This document shows positions 25,589 through 35,524 of a DNA stretch of 64,000 bases, piece by piece. Source of the stretch: Acinetobacter albensis (lineage in GTDB: Bacteria > Pseudomonadota > Gammaproteobacteria > Pseudomonadales > Moraxellaceae). The stretch lies in contig NZ_FMBK01000014.1 in the NCBI RefSeq assembly GCF_900095025.1, positions 1 through 64,000 of the forward strand, in the 5' to 3' direction. Within the stretch, counting starts at the first letter, position 1, and every line of letters begins with the position of its first letter. The notes under the pieces were generated by a model. It searched no databases and was not told where the DNA came from. It saw only the letters and a program-made list of their open reading frames with translations. The position numbers and the translations under genes are program-made.

Positions 25589-26377
25589 TTACTTATATTG
25601 GCGGGGTAAAAATTGAACCTCTGGTTTTTTGTCTTTTTGACGCGCTAACTTACTATTTTTACCCAAAAGTAATTTAAGTTGCCAGATTTTTTCTAAGCGT
25701 AACGATTTTTTCGGTGCATGCTGCATGGCATCAAGAACGCGTTTGGCTGCAATCAGCGCATCTGGAGAGCGTTGTTGCATTTCTTCTGCAAGCAGTTGGG
25801 CGCTGTGCATCGGTGATTCATCTAAATGTGTTACTAAACCAATTTCTTTGGCATATTTGGCATCGAAAATACGTCCTGTTAGTGTAAGCTCTTTGGCAAG
25901 GTCAAGACTAATAATGCCTTTAATCGAGCGAGTCAGTCCCATATCTGGAACCAATCCCCAACGACTTTCCATAATTGACATTTTGGTGTCAGGATGAGCA
26001 ATACGAATATCTGCAGCTAATGCCAATTGCATGCCTGCGCCTAAACAATAACCTTCAATCGCTGCAATAACAGGAACAGGTAAGTCTTGCCAAATTAAAA
26101 ATGCTTTTTGAAATAAGCTTTGTCCCGGTTTAATCAGTTCCCATGCCGCATACACCGTATTTTTAGGTGCATTTAAATCCGCAAGATCAATCCCTGCACT
26201 AAAGACATCTGCTTCACCCGTTAAAATGACACAACGAATAGAGCGATCTTTTTTAATCTGATTGGCTGCACAAACCAGTTCACGTAACAGTGCAAAACTC
26301 ATGGCATTGCGTTTTTCGGGACGGTTTAAAAAAACTGTTGCAATTCCATTGTTTTTTTCTATACGCAGTAATGTCAT
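25589..26377 (-). CDS. Crotonase / enoyl-CoA hydratase family protein
   Basis: 262 residues with the crotonase fold: LNRPEKRNAMSFALL, the oxyanion-hole segments VFSAGIDLADL and IEGYCLGAGMQLALAADIRIA, and the active-site region MESRWGLVPDMGLTRSI. The acidic residues in MES and PDM fit a hydratase/isomerase, with the Asp recalling dienoyl-CoA isomerases. The C-terminus is basic. Exact reaction unknown. Same strand as the reductase and isomerase genes with a gap of 38 bases; it need not share their pathway. Confidence 0.87.
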   Translation of the reverse strand: MTLLRIEKNNGIATVFLNRPEKRNAMSFALLRELVCAANQIKKDRSIRCVILTGEADVFSAGIDLADLNAPKNTVYAAWELIKPGQSLFQKAFLIWQDLPVPVIAAIEGYCLGAGMQLALAADIRIAHPDTKMSIMESRWGLVPDMGLTRSIKGIISLDLAKELTLTGRIFDAKYAKEIGLVTHLDESPMHSAQLLAEEMQQRSPDALIAAKRVLDAMQHAPKKSLRLEKIWQLKLLLGKNSKLARQKDKKPEVQFLPRQYK

Positions 26378-26494
26378 TGGATTGACCTATATTTTTCTAT
26401 GGCTTTGAGCATAACAGAGTCATTGAATCGATTCATGACAGATGAGTCACATCTAAAAAGTGGATATGCTTCACCTCTTTCGGTTCTCAGTCGA

Positions 26495-29305
26495 TTATAT
26501 ATTTTGTTTATTCAAAACTTGTTGTGCTGCCTGTTCAAATTGTTGCATCACGGATTGCAATTCATCAAAGCGTTTTAAGGTTTCTTGAATGAAACTTTCA
26601 TCTGCTTTACGCCGTTCTTTGCGTAAAGAGGAAACAAATTGTTCAAATCCGCCTGTAACTTGTTGCAAATTTGGAGCGCCGACGTAACGCGTTGCACCAT
26701 ACAAACGGTGTAAAACATGCTCTAATTGAGGAAAGTCTTCCATTTCAATTAATTGCTTCATTTCATTCAATTCGGTTGTAAAACTGTCCACCAGCATATT
26801 GAGTAAGTCGACAGCCAAATCTTCTTTATTGGCCGCAAGCTGTAAGCTTTGTTGCCAGTTTAAAATTTCTGGATCGAGGGCTTCAATGAGAATAACTTTC
26901 TCGACACTTTTGGTTTTTTTGAAATTTTCTGAGGTCCATTGAGTCAAAATTTGAATGATCTGTTCCATCTGGATAGGCTTGGTTACATAATCATCCATCC
27001 CCACTTGTAATAACTTTTGTTTTTCATCCGCCAAGGCATGTGCGGTCAAGGCAATAATGGGTAAGCGTTTATGATTTTCTAAAGTTGATTCTAACGAGCG
27101 TATAGCACGTGTCGTATCAATACCGGACATCACGGGCATTTGAATATCCATAAATACCACGTCAAATGCAGCCAAATTTTGGTCGATTCTATTTTGAATA
27201 ATGTCTAGCGCTTGTTGACCGCTCAATGCTTTGGTGGTTTTAACATTCAATTCACCTAACAGTGCTTCTAAAACAATCAGGTTAGGCAGATGATCATCCA
27301 CAGCCAAAATATGGAGTCCTTGTCCATTAAATTCTTGATGAACCTCATGATCGAAAATCGGCTGATTACTTAACAGCTGCATCAATGCACTACGACTGAG
27401 AGGTTGATAGAGAGGACGAGCCCGATACGCATTCAACATGTCAGGATCTAGTGACATCTGATAGCCATAGACTGCAATATTGCCCGTATAGCGGTTACGA
27501 ATCTCTTTGAGTAAAGCTTCCCCATCACCACTGTGATCAACAATCAACCAAGTATTTTCATCACAGTTTGAAAGTTGATTGAGTTGACTGAATAAATCTA
27601 GGATAGAACTGGTTTCAATGTGATCAACTGCATAATTTTCAAGATAATGACGCAGAATGTTGGCGGTTGCAGGATGTGCCAAATAAGACACAACTTTCAT
27701 CGTATTAAAGCGAGGATGAATGGTTTCAATTTCATCATCTACGCTAAACATTGCAGTAAACCAGAAGGTAGAGCCTTTTTCCGTGGGTGCGCGTTCTTGG
27801 TTATCTTCAAAACCAATTTGACCTTGCATCAGATGAACCAATTGTTTGGAAATGGCCAAGCCCAAACCGGTTCCGCCAAATTGACGAGTGACTGAAGCAT
27901 CCCCTTGTGAAAATGATTCAAATAATTTTTTACGATCTGTTCCACTTAAGCCGATGCCGCTGTCTTGGACACTAAAGTGCAATAAACATTGTCCAATATC
28001 GTCGTGTTCCATGCGAGCCCGGACGATAATCTCTCCATCGGGAGTAAATTTAATGGCATTGGAAGTTAAGTTGGTTAGGATTTGTTTAAAACGTAAAGCA
28101 TCGCCCACGACCTGAGTCGGAATATTATCGGCATAGTAAAATGCCATATCGATGTGTTTTTGCGCAGCCAGAGGCGAGAGCATATCCATCACATCAAAAA
28201 TCGCTTCTTCTAGGTCAAACGGAGCGGTATCGAGTTCCAATTTGCCTGCATCAATTTTTGAAAAATCCAGTACGTCATTAATCAGCGCTAAAAGATGTGC
28301 GGATGATTTACGGATAGTTTGCAAATATAAATTTTGTTCATTACTCAGATTACCCTGACGCAGCAATAAATGAATAAATCCATCAATACTATTTAACGGA
28401 GTACGTAATTCATGACTGATATTGGCCAAAAAAACTGATTTGGACTGATTTGCTGAAATAGCTTGGTCGCGTGCTTGGCGATAGGTAATATTTTGAACTT
28501 CTAAAGTATCTAAGGTTCGACGTAAATCATCTTCTGTTTGTTCGGTGTGTTCTTTTAATTCTAAAAAACTAAAATGCAAACGTTTCACGACATTGGCAAT
28601 ATCACGTTGTAATAAACGCAATTCACCTGTGCTGTTAATGACCATATGCTGATCGAGTGTATCGGCACTTAAGCGCTGTAATTGCATACGAATTTCGTAC
28701 ATGGGTGCAATCCAGCGACGTGAATAAAAATTCAAACACAGTAAAAGTAATAATAAAGTAAGTAGGCCCGTGGTGATCAACACAATCATGACCCGATAAT
28801 GAGCAATTTGTAAGGGTTGATTATCCAGCTCAATGATCAGTCTGGCAGGACTTTGCGAATTTTCATTAATTCTTAAGGCATAAATATTGTTTTGATGATA
28901 GGTAATGGGTCCTGTAAAAGCATTTTTGTCCTCAATTGCGGGCCATGATTCTTGATCCTGAAACCCGATACTTAAGCGCGTTCGACCTTTTTGATCAATA
29001 ATCGCTGCACGGACTAAATGTTTTTCATTCAACATACTCTGCATTGCATTGCGAGCTTGATCATATTGCCAAGGATAACGATCCAGTAAATCTAGAGCTG
29101 CTTCAGAGGTAAGTTGATAGCGGGTCATAATGGCAATCGCCATTTGTTTTTGTTGAGCGCGTGAAGCATTTGAAGTTTCTGATAAAACCAGCAAGGCACC
29201 AACGCATGCCAAAACCATAATCGGCACAAAAATCAATGCAATCAATTGTCCATAAGCATGATTTAAGTGAAGACGTTTAAATAATTTTTTATTGATATTT
29301 GACAT
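26495..29305 (-). CDS. gacS: Hybrid sensor histidine kinase GacS (BarA)
   Basis: 936 residues. Order: membrane helix at about 18-42; periplasmic sensor region; second helix at about 171-193; HAMP-like linker; HisKA with FLANISHELRTPLNSIDGF (His298); HATPase_c with NLTSNAIKFT, DSGIGL and GGTGLGLAISKQL; a degenerate middle receiver-like stretch; an intact REC with FDVVFMDIQMPVMSG; and a C-terminal HPt with VLHRLYGATRYVG. This BarA/GacS layout signals through the response regulator GacA/UvrY, not encoded here. The start MSNINKKLFKRL is preferred by family resemblance; an ATG 13 codons upstream (29344) is possible. Divergent from cysM, as in Pseudomonas neighbourhoods. Confidence 0.93.
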   Translation of the reverse strand: MSNINKKLFKRLHLNHAYGQLIALIFVPIMVLACVGALLVLSETSNASRAQQKQMAIAIMTRYQLTSEAALDLLDRYPWQYDQARNAMQSMLNEKHLVRAAIIDQKGRTRLSIGFQDQESWPAIEDKNAFTGPITYHQNNIYALRINENSQSPARLIIELDNQPLQIAHYRVMIVLITTGLLTLLLLLLCLNFYSRRWIAPMYEIRMQLQRLSADTLDQHMVINSTGELRLLQRDIANVVKRLHFSFLELKEHTEQTEDDLRRTLDTLEVQNITYRQARDQAISANQSKSVFLANISHELRTPLNSIDGFIHLLLRQGNLSNEQNLYLQTIRKSSAHLLALINDVLDFSKIDAGKLELDTAPFDLEEAIFDVMDMLSPLAAQKHIDMAFYYADNIPTQVVGDALRFKQILTNLTSNAIKFTPDGEIIVRARMEHDDIGQCLLHFSVQDSGIGLSGTDRKKLFESFSQGDASVTRQFGGTGLGLAISKQLVHLMQGQIGFEDNQERAPTEKGSTFWFTAMFSVDDEIETIHPRFNTMKVVSYLAHPATANILRHYLENYAVDHIETSSILDLFSQLNQLSNCDENTWLIVDHSGDGEALLKEIRNRYTGNIAVYGYQMSLDPDMLNAYRARPLYQPLSRSALMQLLSNQPIFDHEVHQEFNGQGLHILAVDDHLPNLIVLEALLGELNVKTTKALSGQQALDIIQNRIDQNLAAFDVVFMDIQMPVMSGIDTTRAIRSLESTLENHKRLPIIALTAHALADEKQKLLQVGMDDYVTKPIQMEQIIQILTQWTSENFKKTKSVEKVILIEALDPEILNWQQSLQLAANKEDLAVDLLNMLVDSFTTELNEMKQLIEMEDFPQLEHVLHRLYGATRYVGAPNLQQVTGGFEQFVSSLRKERRKADESFIQETLKRFDELQSVMQQFEQAAQQVLNKQNI

Positions 29306-29730
29306 GGTTAAGCAGTTTATTTCCTGTGCAATGCAGTTTAGCATGCTTTAAACAGCCTGTTAAAAATTCATGGAATAATTGACTGCCTGAGTTAATTCTA
29401 ACTTTAAAATCAAAGTCATAAACAGTGAATAACCAAGTGTAATTGACCAAAAATATTTCAAGGACTCCGAGTTTTAGTCAAGCATTTTTAAATGACTATA
29501 AATTGTTTGAGCATCACCACAGATCAAGTATTTTAATATTTTGATGTTTATCATTAATCTTGAAGATCTGATAAAAATAAATTTTCTTACTTTATGGTGA
29601 AATTGGATGGCGTGCTAGAAACGGCAAAAATCGTTTGTAATTTCAACAGTTTTAATAAAAAGACTGCTAAATGGGTGCAGCACAGTACATTTTTTCATAC
29701 AATAGCCGCACCTCGATATAGGTACACACC
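29306..29730. other. Divergent gacS-cysM intergenic region
   Basis: About 390-425 bases, AT-rich, no open frame worth calling. It must hold both promoters. A TACAAT at 29698-29703 is a plausible -10 for cysM, but its -35 is poor. AGGT lies just before the cysM ATG. No RNA structure stood out. Confidence 0.4.
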
Positions 29731-30660
29731 ATGATGAAGCCGATTCCTAATTTTCAAGCAGACGAATTTTTGTTAGACCACTATGTCGGAAATACTCCGT
29801 TGGTGCGTTTACAGCGTCTGGCCAGTCACACTCAAGCAACGGTATTGGCCAAACTTGAAGGAAATAATCCAGCTGGTTCGGTCAAGGATCGCCCAGCCTA
29901 CAATATGATTATGCAGGCTGAAAAGCGCGGTCAAATTACACCTGGTGATACCTTAATTGAAGCAACCAGTGGAAACACAGGTATTGCCTTGGCCATGGTT
30001 GCAGCGATGCGCGGTTATAAAATGACGCTCATCATGCCCGACAATATGAGCCAAGAACGCAAAGATGCTATGCAGGCTTATGGTGCGACTTTAATTGAAG
30101 TGACTAAAGCACAAGGCATGGAAGGTGCACGTGATTTAGCGTTGCAAATGGAAAAAGACGGCAAGGGTTTTGTGCTAAATCAATTTGGTAACCCTGACAA
30201 TGTTGAGGCGCATTACCTCACGACGGGGCCAGAAATTTGGCAACAAACTGGCGGAAAAATCACGCATTTTGTTAGTTCGATGGGCACGACTGGCACGATT
30301 ATGGGCGTGTCAAAATATTTAAAAGAACAGAATCCTGCGATTCAAATTGTGGGTTTACAACCTGAAGATGGGGCAAGCATTGCAGGTATTCGTCGCTGGC
30401 CTGAGGCGTATTTACCGACCATTTTTGATCGTCGCCGTGTTGATTTGGTGATTGATATTCCACAAATTGCCGCAGAAAAAACCATGCGTAAACTTGCACA
30501 ACAAGAAGGTATCAGCGCAGGTACATCTTCTGGAGGCGCAGTGTGGGCAGCGATTCAATTGGCGCAAGAAAATCCTGAAGCTGTTATTGTGTGTATTATC
30601 TGTGATCGAGGAGACCGTTACTTGTCTACGGGTTTATTCTCGGTGCAAGATTCCGAATAA
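29731..30660 (+). CDS. cysM: Cysteine synthase B (CysM)
   Basis: 309 residues, a PLP enzyme making cysteine from O-acetylserine and sulfide or thiosulfate. The PLP lysine lies in NNPAGSVKDRPAYNMI; the asparagine/substrate loop reads EATSGNTGIALA; the phosphate loop is SMGTTGTIMG; and SAGTSSGGAVWA is C-terminal. NPAGSVKDRPA and the short C-terminus separate CysM from CysK. First gene of a cysM-exonuclease-rlmD-relA series with gaps of 23, 6 and 17 bases. Confidence 0.94.
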   Translation: MMKPIPNFQADEFLLDHYVGNTPLVRLQRLASHTQATVLAKLEGNNPAGSVKDRPAYNMIMQAEKRGQITPGDTLIEATSGNTGIALAMVAAMRGYKMTLIMPDNMSQERKDAMQAYGATLIEVTKAQGMEGARDLALQMEKDGKGFVLNQFGNPDNVEAHYLTTGPEIWQQTGGKITHFVSSMGTTGTIMGVSKYLKEQNPAIQIVGLQPEDGASIAGIRRWPEAYLPTIFDRRRVDLVIDIPQIAAEKTMRKLAQQEGISAGTSSGGAVWAAIQLAQENPEAVIVCIICDRGDRYLSTGLFSVQDSE

Positions 30661-30683
30661 CACTGGCATTTTTGTGAGTAGAT

Positions 30684-31508
30684 ATGCGCTTACCTGTTTT
30701 AGTTTTCGATATTGAAACCCTGACCGATTTAAAATCGGGAGCGCATTTATTTGGTTTAGATTTGCCAGAGGCAGATTTGGCGCAAGCGTTGATGAAATTA
30801 CGTCGTCAAGAATCGGGGACAGATTTTCAGCGTTTGGCTTTACATGAAATTGTCTGTATTTCTGGTTTCTGGATCGATGAACAAGGCAGTATGAAAATAT
30901 TTTCATTTAGCCGAGAGCAACATAGTGAATCTGAAATTTTGATCAAATTTCTTTCTATTTTTGATAAGCGCAATCCTACACTGGTGAGTTGGAATGGTTC
31001 GCAATTTGATTTGCCCGTCATTTTATTTCGTGCCATGTATCATGGTTTATCTGCACCAAGTTTGTTCGATCAGGGCGAAATAGATCAGCAAAAGCGCTAT
31101 AATAACTATCAGAATCGTTATCATCATCGACATGTCGATTTAATGGACATCATGGCGATGTTTAATGGTCGCCATTTTCAGAAATTAGATGATGTTGCGC
31201 ATTTACTCGGTTATCCAGGTAAACGCGGTGATGGTGCTTATCATGTCCCCGAATATGTGCATCAGCAAGAATGGCAAAAATTGACCAGTTATTGCGAAGC
31301 TGATGTATTAAATACTTGGTTGGTATATTTGCGGTGGTTATTGTTAAAAGGTCAGCTTTTACTCAATGATTACCGTGATTTGGTTCAACAGACCATTCAA
31401 TTTTTATCTACTCAAGCTCAACATGCAGATTTTTTAGCTATTTGGCGTGACACATCGCAGCGAACTGAATTTACAGCCGTTGATTTTATTTCTTTTCCTA
31501 CACATTAG
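30684..31508 (+). CDS. Predicted 3'-5' exonuclease, DnaQ/PolB fold
   Basis: 274 residues, matching the predicted PolB-like 3'-5' exonuclease family. The DEDD residues are visible: VFDIET at residues 7-12, SWNGSQFDLPV at about 100-110, and YCEADVLNTW for the last Asp; HVDLMDIMAMF lies between. No polymerase domain follows. A nuclease in this position is common beside cysM/rlmD in this lineage; its substrate is not known. Confidence 0.85.
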   Translation: MRLPVLVFDIETLTDLKSGAHLFGLDLPEADLAQALMKLRRQESGTDFQRLALHEIVCISGFWIDEQGSMKIFSFSREQHSESEILIKFLSIFDKRNPTLVSWNGSQFDLPVILFRAMYHGLSAPSLFDQGEIDQQKRYNNYQNRYHHRHVDLMDIMAMFNGRHFQKLDDVAHLLGYPGKRGDGAYHVPEYVHQQEWQKLTSYCEADVLNTWLVYLRWLLLKGQLLLNDYRDLVQQTIQFLSTQAQHADFLAIWRDTSQRTEFTAVDFISFPTH

Positions 31509-31514
31509 GTATTC

Positions 31515-32918
31515 ATGAAACAGAGAAGCAAGCCACGTCCAACTCAACATCCTATTTATACTTTTAAAGTTGAGTCACTTTCCCATGAAGGACGAGGAAT
31601 TGCACACTACGGTACACATCCTGATCATCCCAGTGAGAAGCAGGGTAAAAAGGTATTTATCCGCTACGCTTTGCCAGGCGAAACCGTAAAAGCGCAAATT
31701 ACCCATGTGGCAAAACGTTTAGAAGAAGCAGATTATCTTGAGTTGTTAAGTGAACCTGCTGCTATTCGTATTCAACCTGAGTGCCCACACTTTACAGTGT
31801 GTGGGGGCTGTAATATGCAACATATTCAACAGGATGAACAAATTAGACTTAAACAAGATGTCTTGAAGTCACATCTGCAACATTTTGCAGGTATTCAGCC
31901 TGAACAGTGGTTAGCGCCTTTACGTTCAGAACGTCAGGACTACCGTCGTAAAGCCCGAATTGGGGTACGTTATTTTCCCGCCCAAAATAAATTAATCGTG
32001 GGCTTTCGTGAAAATCAAAGCAATAAATTGACTTCAATAGATCGCTGTATGATCTTGGATCAGCAGTTTTGTTCTATTACGGCACTTAGGCAGTTACTCG
32101 AAAGTCTAAAAGCCAAAAGCAGCATTGGTCATATAGAATTAGCAATGGGTGATAATGATATTGCACTGGTGGTGCGCCATCTGGACAAATTGTCACCAGA
32201 CGATGTCAACCAATTGAAACAATTTGCGTTAAGTAAACAATGGCAACTGTATTTGCAACCTACAGGTAGCGATAGTTTACATCGTGTGGATGATCCTCAT
32301 GCTGCAATGCGTTTACATTATCGGTTGGATGAATTTAATTTAAATTTTGCTTTTAATCCACTCGACTTTACTCAAGTGAATTCGACGGTTAATCCACAAA
32401 TGGTCAAACTGGCATGTGATTTGCTTCAACTGCAAGCAGGAGAACGTGTTCTCGATTTGTTTTGTGGATTGGGGAATTTTTCGTTACCACTTGCACGTTG
32501 TGTGGGTCCGACCGGTGAAGTGATTGCGGTTGAAGGAAGTGAGGAAATGGTACAACGCGGTCAAGAAAATGCAAAAAGCAATCATATTGATCATGTCCAT
32601 TTCTATTCACAAGATTTAACAAAAGATTGTTCGCATCATTCTTGGGCAAATCAAGGATTTGATGCATTATTAATTGATCCTCCGCGCTCAGGTGCAGAAG
32701 AAATAATGCTTTATGTACCGAAATTTGGTGCAAAAAGAATCGTTTATGTGTCATGTAATCCTGCAACATTGGCAAGGGATGCTGGTGTATTGGTGAAACA
32801 AGGTTATCGATTAAAAAAAGCTGGGGTAATGGACATGTTTACTCACACTGGACATGTCGAATCTATTGCCTTATTTGAAAAAGACAATCAAATAAACGAT
32901 TTAGAATATGATAAGTAA
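31515..32918 (+). CDS. rlmD: 23S rRNA (uracil1939-C5)-methyltransferase RlmD
   Basis: 467 residues. A TRAM domain near the N-terminus ([17 protein letters not shown]), a 4Fe-4S cluster motif [16 protein letters not shown] with a further cysteine in DRCMIL, then the SAM fold: [28 protein letters not shown] and the catalytic [12 protein letters not shown]. RlmD methylates U1939 of 23S rRNA, while its paralogues TrmA and RlmC lack the same combination of cluster and TRAM. Six bases after the exonuclease gene and 17 before relA. Confidence 0.95.
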   Translation: MKQRSKPRPTQHPIYTFKVESLSHEGRGIAHYGTHPDHPSEKQGKKVFIRYALPGETVKAQITHVAKRLEEADYLELLSEPAAIRIQPECPHFTVCGGCNMQHIQQDEQIRLKQDVLKSHLQHFAGIQPEQWLAPLRSERQDYRRKARIGVRYFPAQNKLIVGFRENQSNKLTSIDRCMILDQQFCSITALRQLLESLKAKSSIGHIELAMGDNDIALVVRHLDKLSPDDVNQLKQFALSKQWQLYLQPTGSDSLHRVDDPHAAMRLHYRLDEFNLNFAFNPLDFTQVNSTVNPQMVKLACDLLQLQAGERVLDLFCGLGNFSLPLARCVGPTGEVIAVEGSEEMVQRGQENAKSNHIDHVHFYSQDLTKDCSHHSWANQGFDALLIDPPRSGAEEIMLYVPKFGAKRIVYVSCNPATLARDAGVLVKQGYRLKKAGVMDMFTHTGHVESIALFEKDNQINDLEYDK

Positions 32919-32935
32919 TGAGGTAGGAGAAGGGT

Positions 32936-35242
32936 ATGGTCACAGTACGTGAACAACTTCCAGGACGACTCAATGAGTTGTCTGAGGAAGCGACTGTAGA
33001 GCATGCCGAACAAGCTCGACAAGATTTGACGCAATGGTTAGATCGTGTACGTGGCATATTAGATGACGCAGCCCTTAAACAACTCGAAGAAGTTGCGCAT
33101 TTGACGTTACACAAAGAGTTACAGTCGAGGCTAAACCACCGTTCAAATACTTTTTATACCGGTATTGAAATGGCGGATATTTTGGCCCATCTGCATGTTG
33201 ACGAAGATACTTTATCCGCTGCGATGCTATATCGTAGTGTGCGTGAAGGTGTGATGACCCTTGAAGAGGTGCGGAATCATTTTGGAGAGCAAGTTCATAG
33301 TTTAGTCCAAGGCACACTGGCTATGGGTAAACTTTCAGAACTGATTGAGAAAAACAAACGTCTAGAAGATCATTTCAATAATAATCAGAGAGAACATTTG
33401 AACGGCATTTATAAAATGCTGATTTCTGTCACGGAAGATGTTCGGGTAGTATTGATTAAACTTGCGGAACGGACGTATGCATTACGTGAACTGGCCAATT
33501 CTTCTAAAGAACGTCAGGAACGGGTAGCACGCGAAATTCTCACGATTTACTCACCATTAGCACATCGTTTGGGAATTGCCCAGTTAAAATGGGAACTTGA
33601 AGATTTAGCTTTTCGTTATTTAGCGCCTGAGCGTTATAAAGAAATTGCCTCTCTTTTGAATGAAAAACGTTTAGAGCGCGAACAATATATTCAGTTTGTA
33701 ATTGATAAGCTCAAAAAAGAACTGGCAAACTATGATATCGAAGCTGAAATTAATGGCCGAGTAAAACACATTTATTCGATTTATCGAAAAATGAAAAGTA
33801 AAGATCTGAGTTTTGATCAGCTTTATGATATTCGTGCTGTGCGTGTTTTGGTTAAAAATGTGCCTGAATGTTACCACTCACTGGGTATCGTACATCAAAT
33901 TTGGCGGCATATTCCGCATCAATTTGATGATTATATTACTAATCCTAAACCCAATGGATACCGCTCATTACATACAGCTGTGATTGCAGAAAATAAATCG
34001 CTTGAGGTACAAATTCGTACTAAGGCGATGCATGAAGAAGCAGAGTTGGGTGTTTGTTCACATTTCAATTATAAAGAAGGCGGAAAAAATACCGACCATT
34101 CTTTTAATCATCGTTTGCATTCTTTACGTGCGGTTTTAGAACATTACCAAGAACGTAATGATGCTAGTGCACATAAATCAGATTCTGAAGAGGAAAGTTT
34201 TGAGCAAATTCAGGACTTGGAAGGTTTTGAAAAAATTTATGTGTTTAGCCGTGATGGAGATATTAAAGAATTACCGCGTGGTTCGACCGTTTTAGATTTT
34301 GCCTACCATGTACACACTGAAGTAGGGAATAAGTGTTATGCGGCACGTGTCAATCAGCGTTATGTGCCTTTAACCTATACGCTCAAAACTGGCGAACAAA
34401 TTGAAATTTTAACCAAAAAAGATCGTGAACCAAATCGAGATTGGCTGGTTAATTCGCTCGGTTACATCAAAACCTCGCGTGCACGTGACAAACTGCGTCA
34501 CTGGTTTAGACAGCAAGATCGCAGTAAAAATTTGGAAGTTGGACGTGATATTCTCAACAAAGAACTTTTACGTTTGGCTATTCATCCAAAAAGCATTGAT
34601 TTAAATGATTATTGCAATCATTTTAATGTCAAATTGGGTGAAGATATTCTGATTGGATTGGTCAATGGAGACTTAAGTCTGCATTCATTGATTAATCAAG
34701 TCAATCGACATATGCACTTGGGGCAAGATGAGCCCGAACTGGTACTTAAACCGACATTAAATCCACGTGCCAGTCATACTTTGTCTGCGCATGGCATTTT
34801 GATTGATGGTTTAGATAATGTGGAATTGCATGTGGCTCAATGTTGCCAACCTGTACATGGTGAATCGATTGGTGGATATATCACTTTAAATCGTGGCGTG
34901 AGTATTCATCAAGTTGTTTGTCCTGACTATGTGCGTATGATTTCTCAGGAGCCTGAACGTGCAGTTGAAGCTGACTGGGAAATGCAGCCAACACGTGGTC
35001 AGAGTGTACAGATTGTGGTAGAAGCGTATGATCGTCGTGGATTGCTTAAAGATTTAACGCAAGTGATTTTTTCTGATCAAATCAATATTCGTCAAGTAAA
35101 TACCATTTCTGAGTCCGATGGAATTGCGAATATGAAGCTTTTGATTGAAGTCAAAGGTCTGGCACAATTGTCACGCTTATTGGCGCGTTTAGAGCAGCAA
35201 CCAGGAATTATCAGTGCACGTCGAGTGGTGCAGGGCAATTAA
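32936..35242 (+). CDS. relA: GTP pyrophosphokinase RelA
   Basis: 768 residues. Order: a pseudo-hydrolase domain whose HD metal motif is missing (AAMLYRSVREGVMT in its place), as in RelA but not SpoT; the synthetase with KPNGYRSLHTAV and the VQIRTKAMHEEAELG helix; TGS (EKIYVFSRDGDIKELPRGST); a helical/zinc-finger-like region with VAQCCQPVHGE; and a C-terminal ACT domain (VVEAYDRRGLLKDLTQVIF). It makes (p)ppGpp on stalled ribosomes. AGGAGAAGGG gives a strong ribosome-binding site. Last gene of the cysM series, followed by a terminator. Confidence 0.96.
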   Translation: MVTVREQLPGRLNELSEEATVEHAEQARQDLTQWLDRVRGILDDAALKQLEEVAHLTLHKELQSRLNHRSNTFYTGIEMADILAHLHVDEDTLSAAMLYRSVREGVMTLEEVRNHFGEQVHSLVQGTLAMGKLSELIEKNKRLEDHFNNNQREHLNGIYKMLISVTEDVRVVLIKLAERTYALRELANSSKERQERVAREILTIYSPLAHRLGIAQLKWELEDLAFRYLAPERYKEIASLLNEKRLEREQYIQFVIDKLKKELANYDIEAEINGRVKHIYSIYRKMKSKDLSFDQLYDIRAVRVLVKNVPECYHSLGIVHQIWRHIPHQFDDYITNPKPNGYRSLHTAVIAENKSLEVQIRTKAMHEEAELGVCSHFNYKEGGKNTDHSFNHRLHSLRAVLEHYQERNDASAHKSDSEEESFEQIQDLEGFEKIYVFSRDGDIKELPRGSTVLDFAYHVHTEVGNKCYAARVNQRYVPLTYTLKTGEQIEILTKKDREPNRDWLVNSLGYIKTSRARDKLRHWFRQQDRSKNLEVGRDILNKELLRLAIHPKSIDLNDYCNHFNVKLGEDILIGLVNGDLSLHSLINQVNRHMHLGQDEPELVLKPTLNPRASHTLSAHGILIDGLDNVELHVAQCCQPVHGESIGGYITLNRGVSIHQVVCPDYVRMISQEPERAVEADWEMQPTRGQSVQIVVEAYDRRGLLKDLTQVIFSDQINIRQVNTISESDGIANMKLLIEVKGLAQLSRLLARLEQQPGIISARRVVQGN

Positions 35243-35311
35243 GCTATAGATGAAGTGCAGATGAGAAAATTGCTATAAAGTTTTATTTTTTCATCGTGTG
35301 AAATGAATGGA

Positions 35312-35343
35312 AAAGGTCTCACTTGAACGTGGGACTTTTTTTA
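35312..35343 (+). terminator. Terminator after relA
   Basis: AAAGGTCTCAC, loop TTGAAC, GTGGGACTTTTTTT, with two G-T wobble pairs and a T run, about 70 bases after the relA stop. Confidence 0.75.
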
Positions 35344-35435
35344 TTCCTTAGATTTTAGTTTGTGTTCATATGACTATTTTTATACTACAGGATAGAGATA
35401 AGATTTTTAGTCGAATTTAAAAGAAAGAGGCTCAA

Positions 35436-35469
35436 AAAATAAACCCCTTCAAATGAAGGGATTTATTTG
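35436..35469 (-). terminator. Terminator after secF
   Basis: On the minus strand AAATAAATCCCTTC-ATTT-GAAGGGGTTTATTTTTT: a long stem ending in a T run, about 60 bases past the secF stop. Confidence 0.8.
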
Positions 35470-35524
35470 CTTATCTGATGATTAAATATTCAACCATCAA
35501 TTTAGGCGTAGCTGTCCAAGATTT

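Noticed and set aside
29306..29730. Possible GacA-regulated small RNA next to gacS
   Set aside because: No repeated GGA-bearing stem-loops or terminator were found in this stretch; it looks like a plain divergent promoter region.
32936..35242. Possible SpoT-like bifunctional enzyme
   Set aside because: The hydrolase HD motif is absent at the expected place (LYRSVREG), so this is RelA; such loss is normal for RelA.
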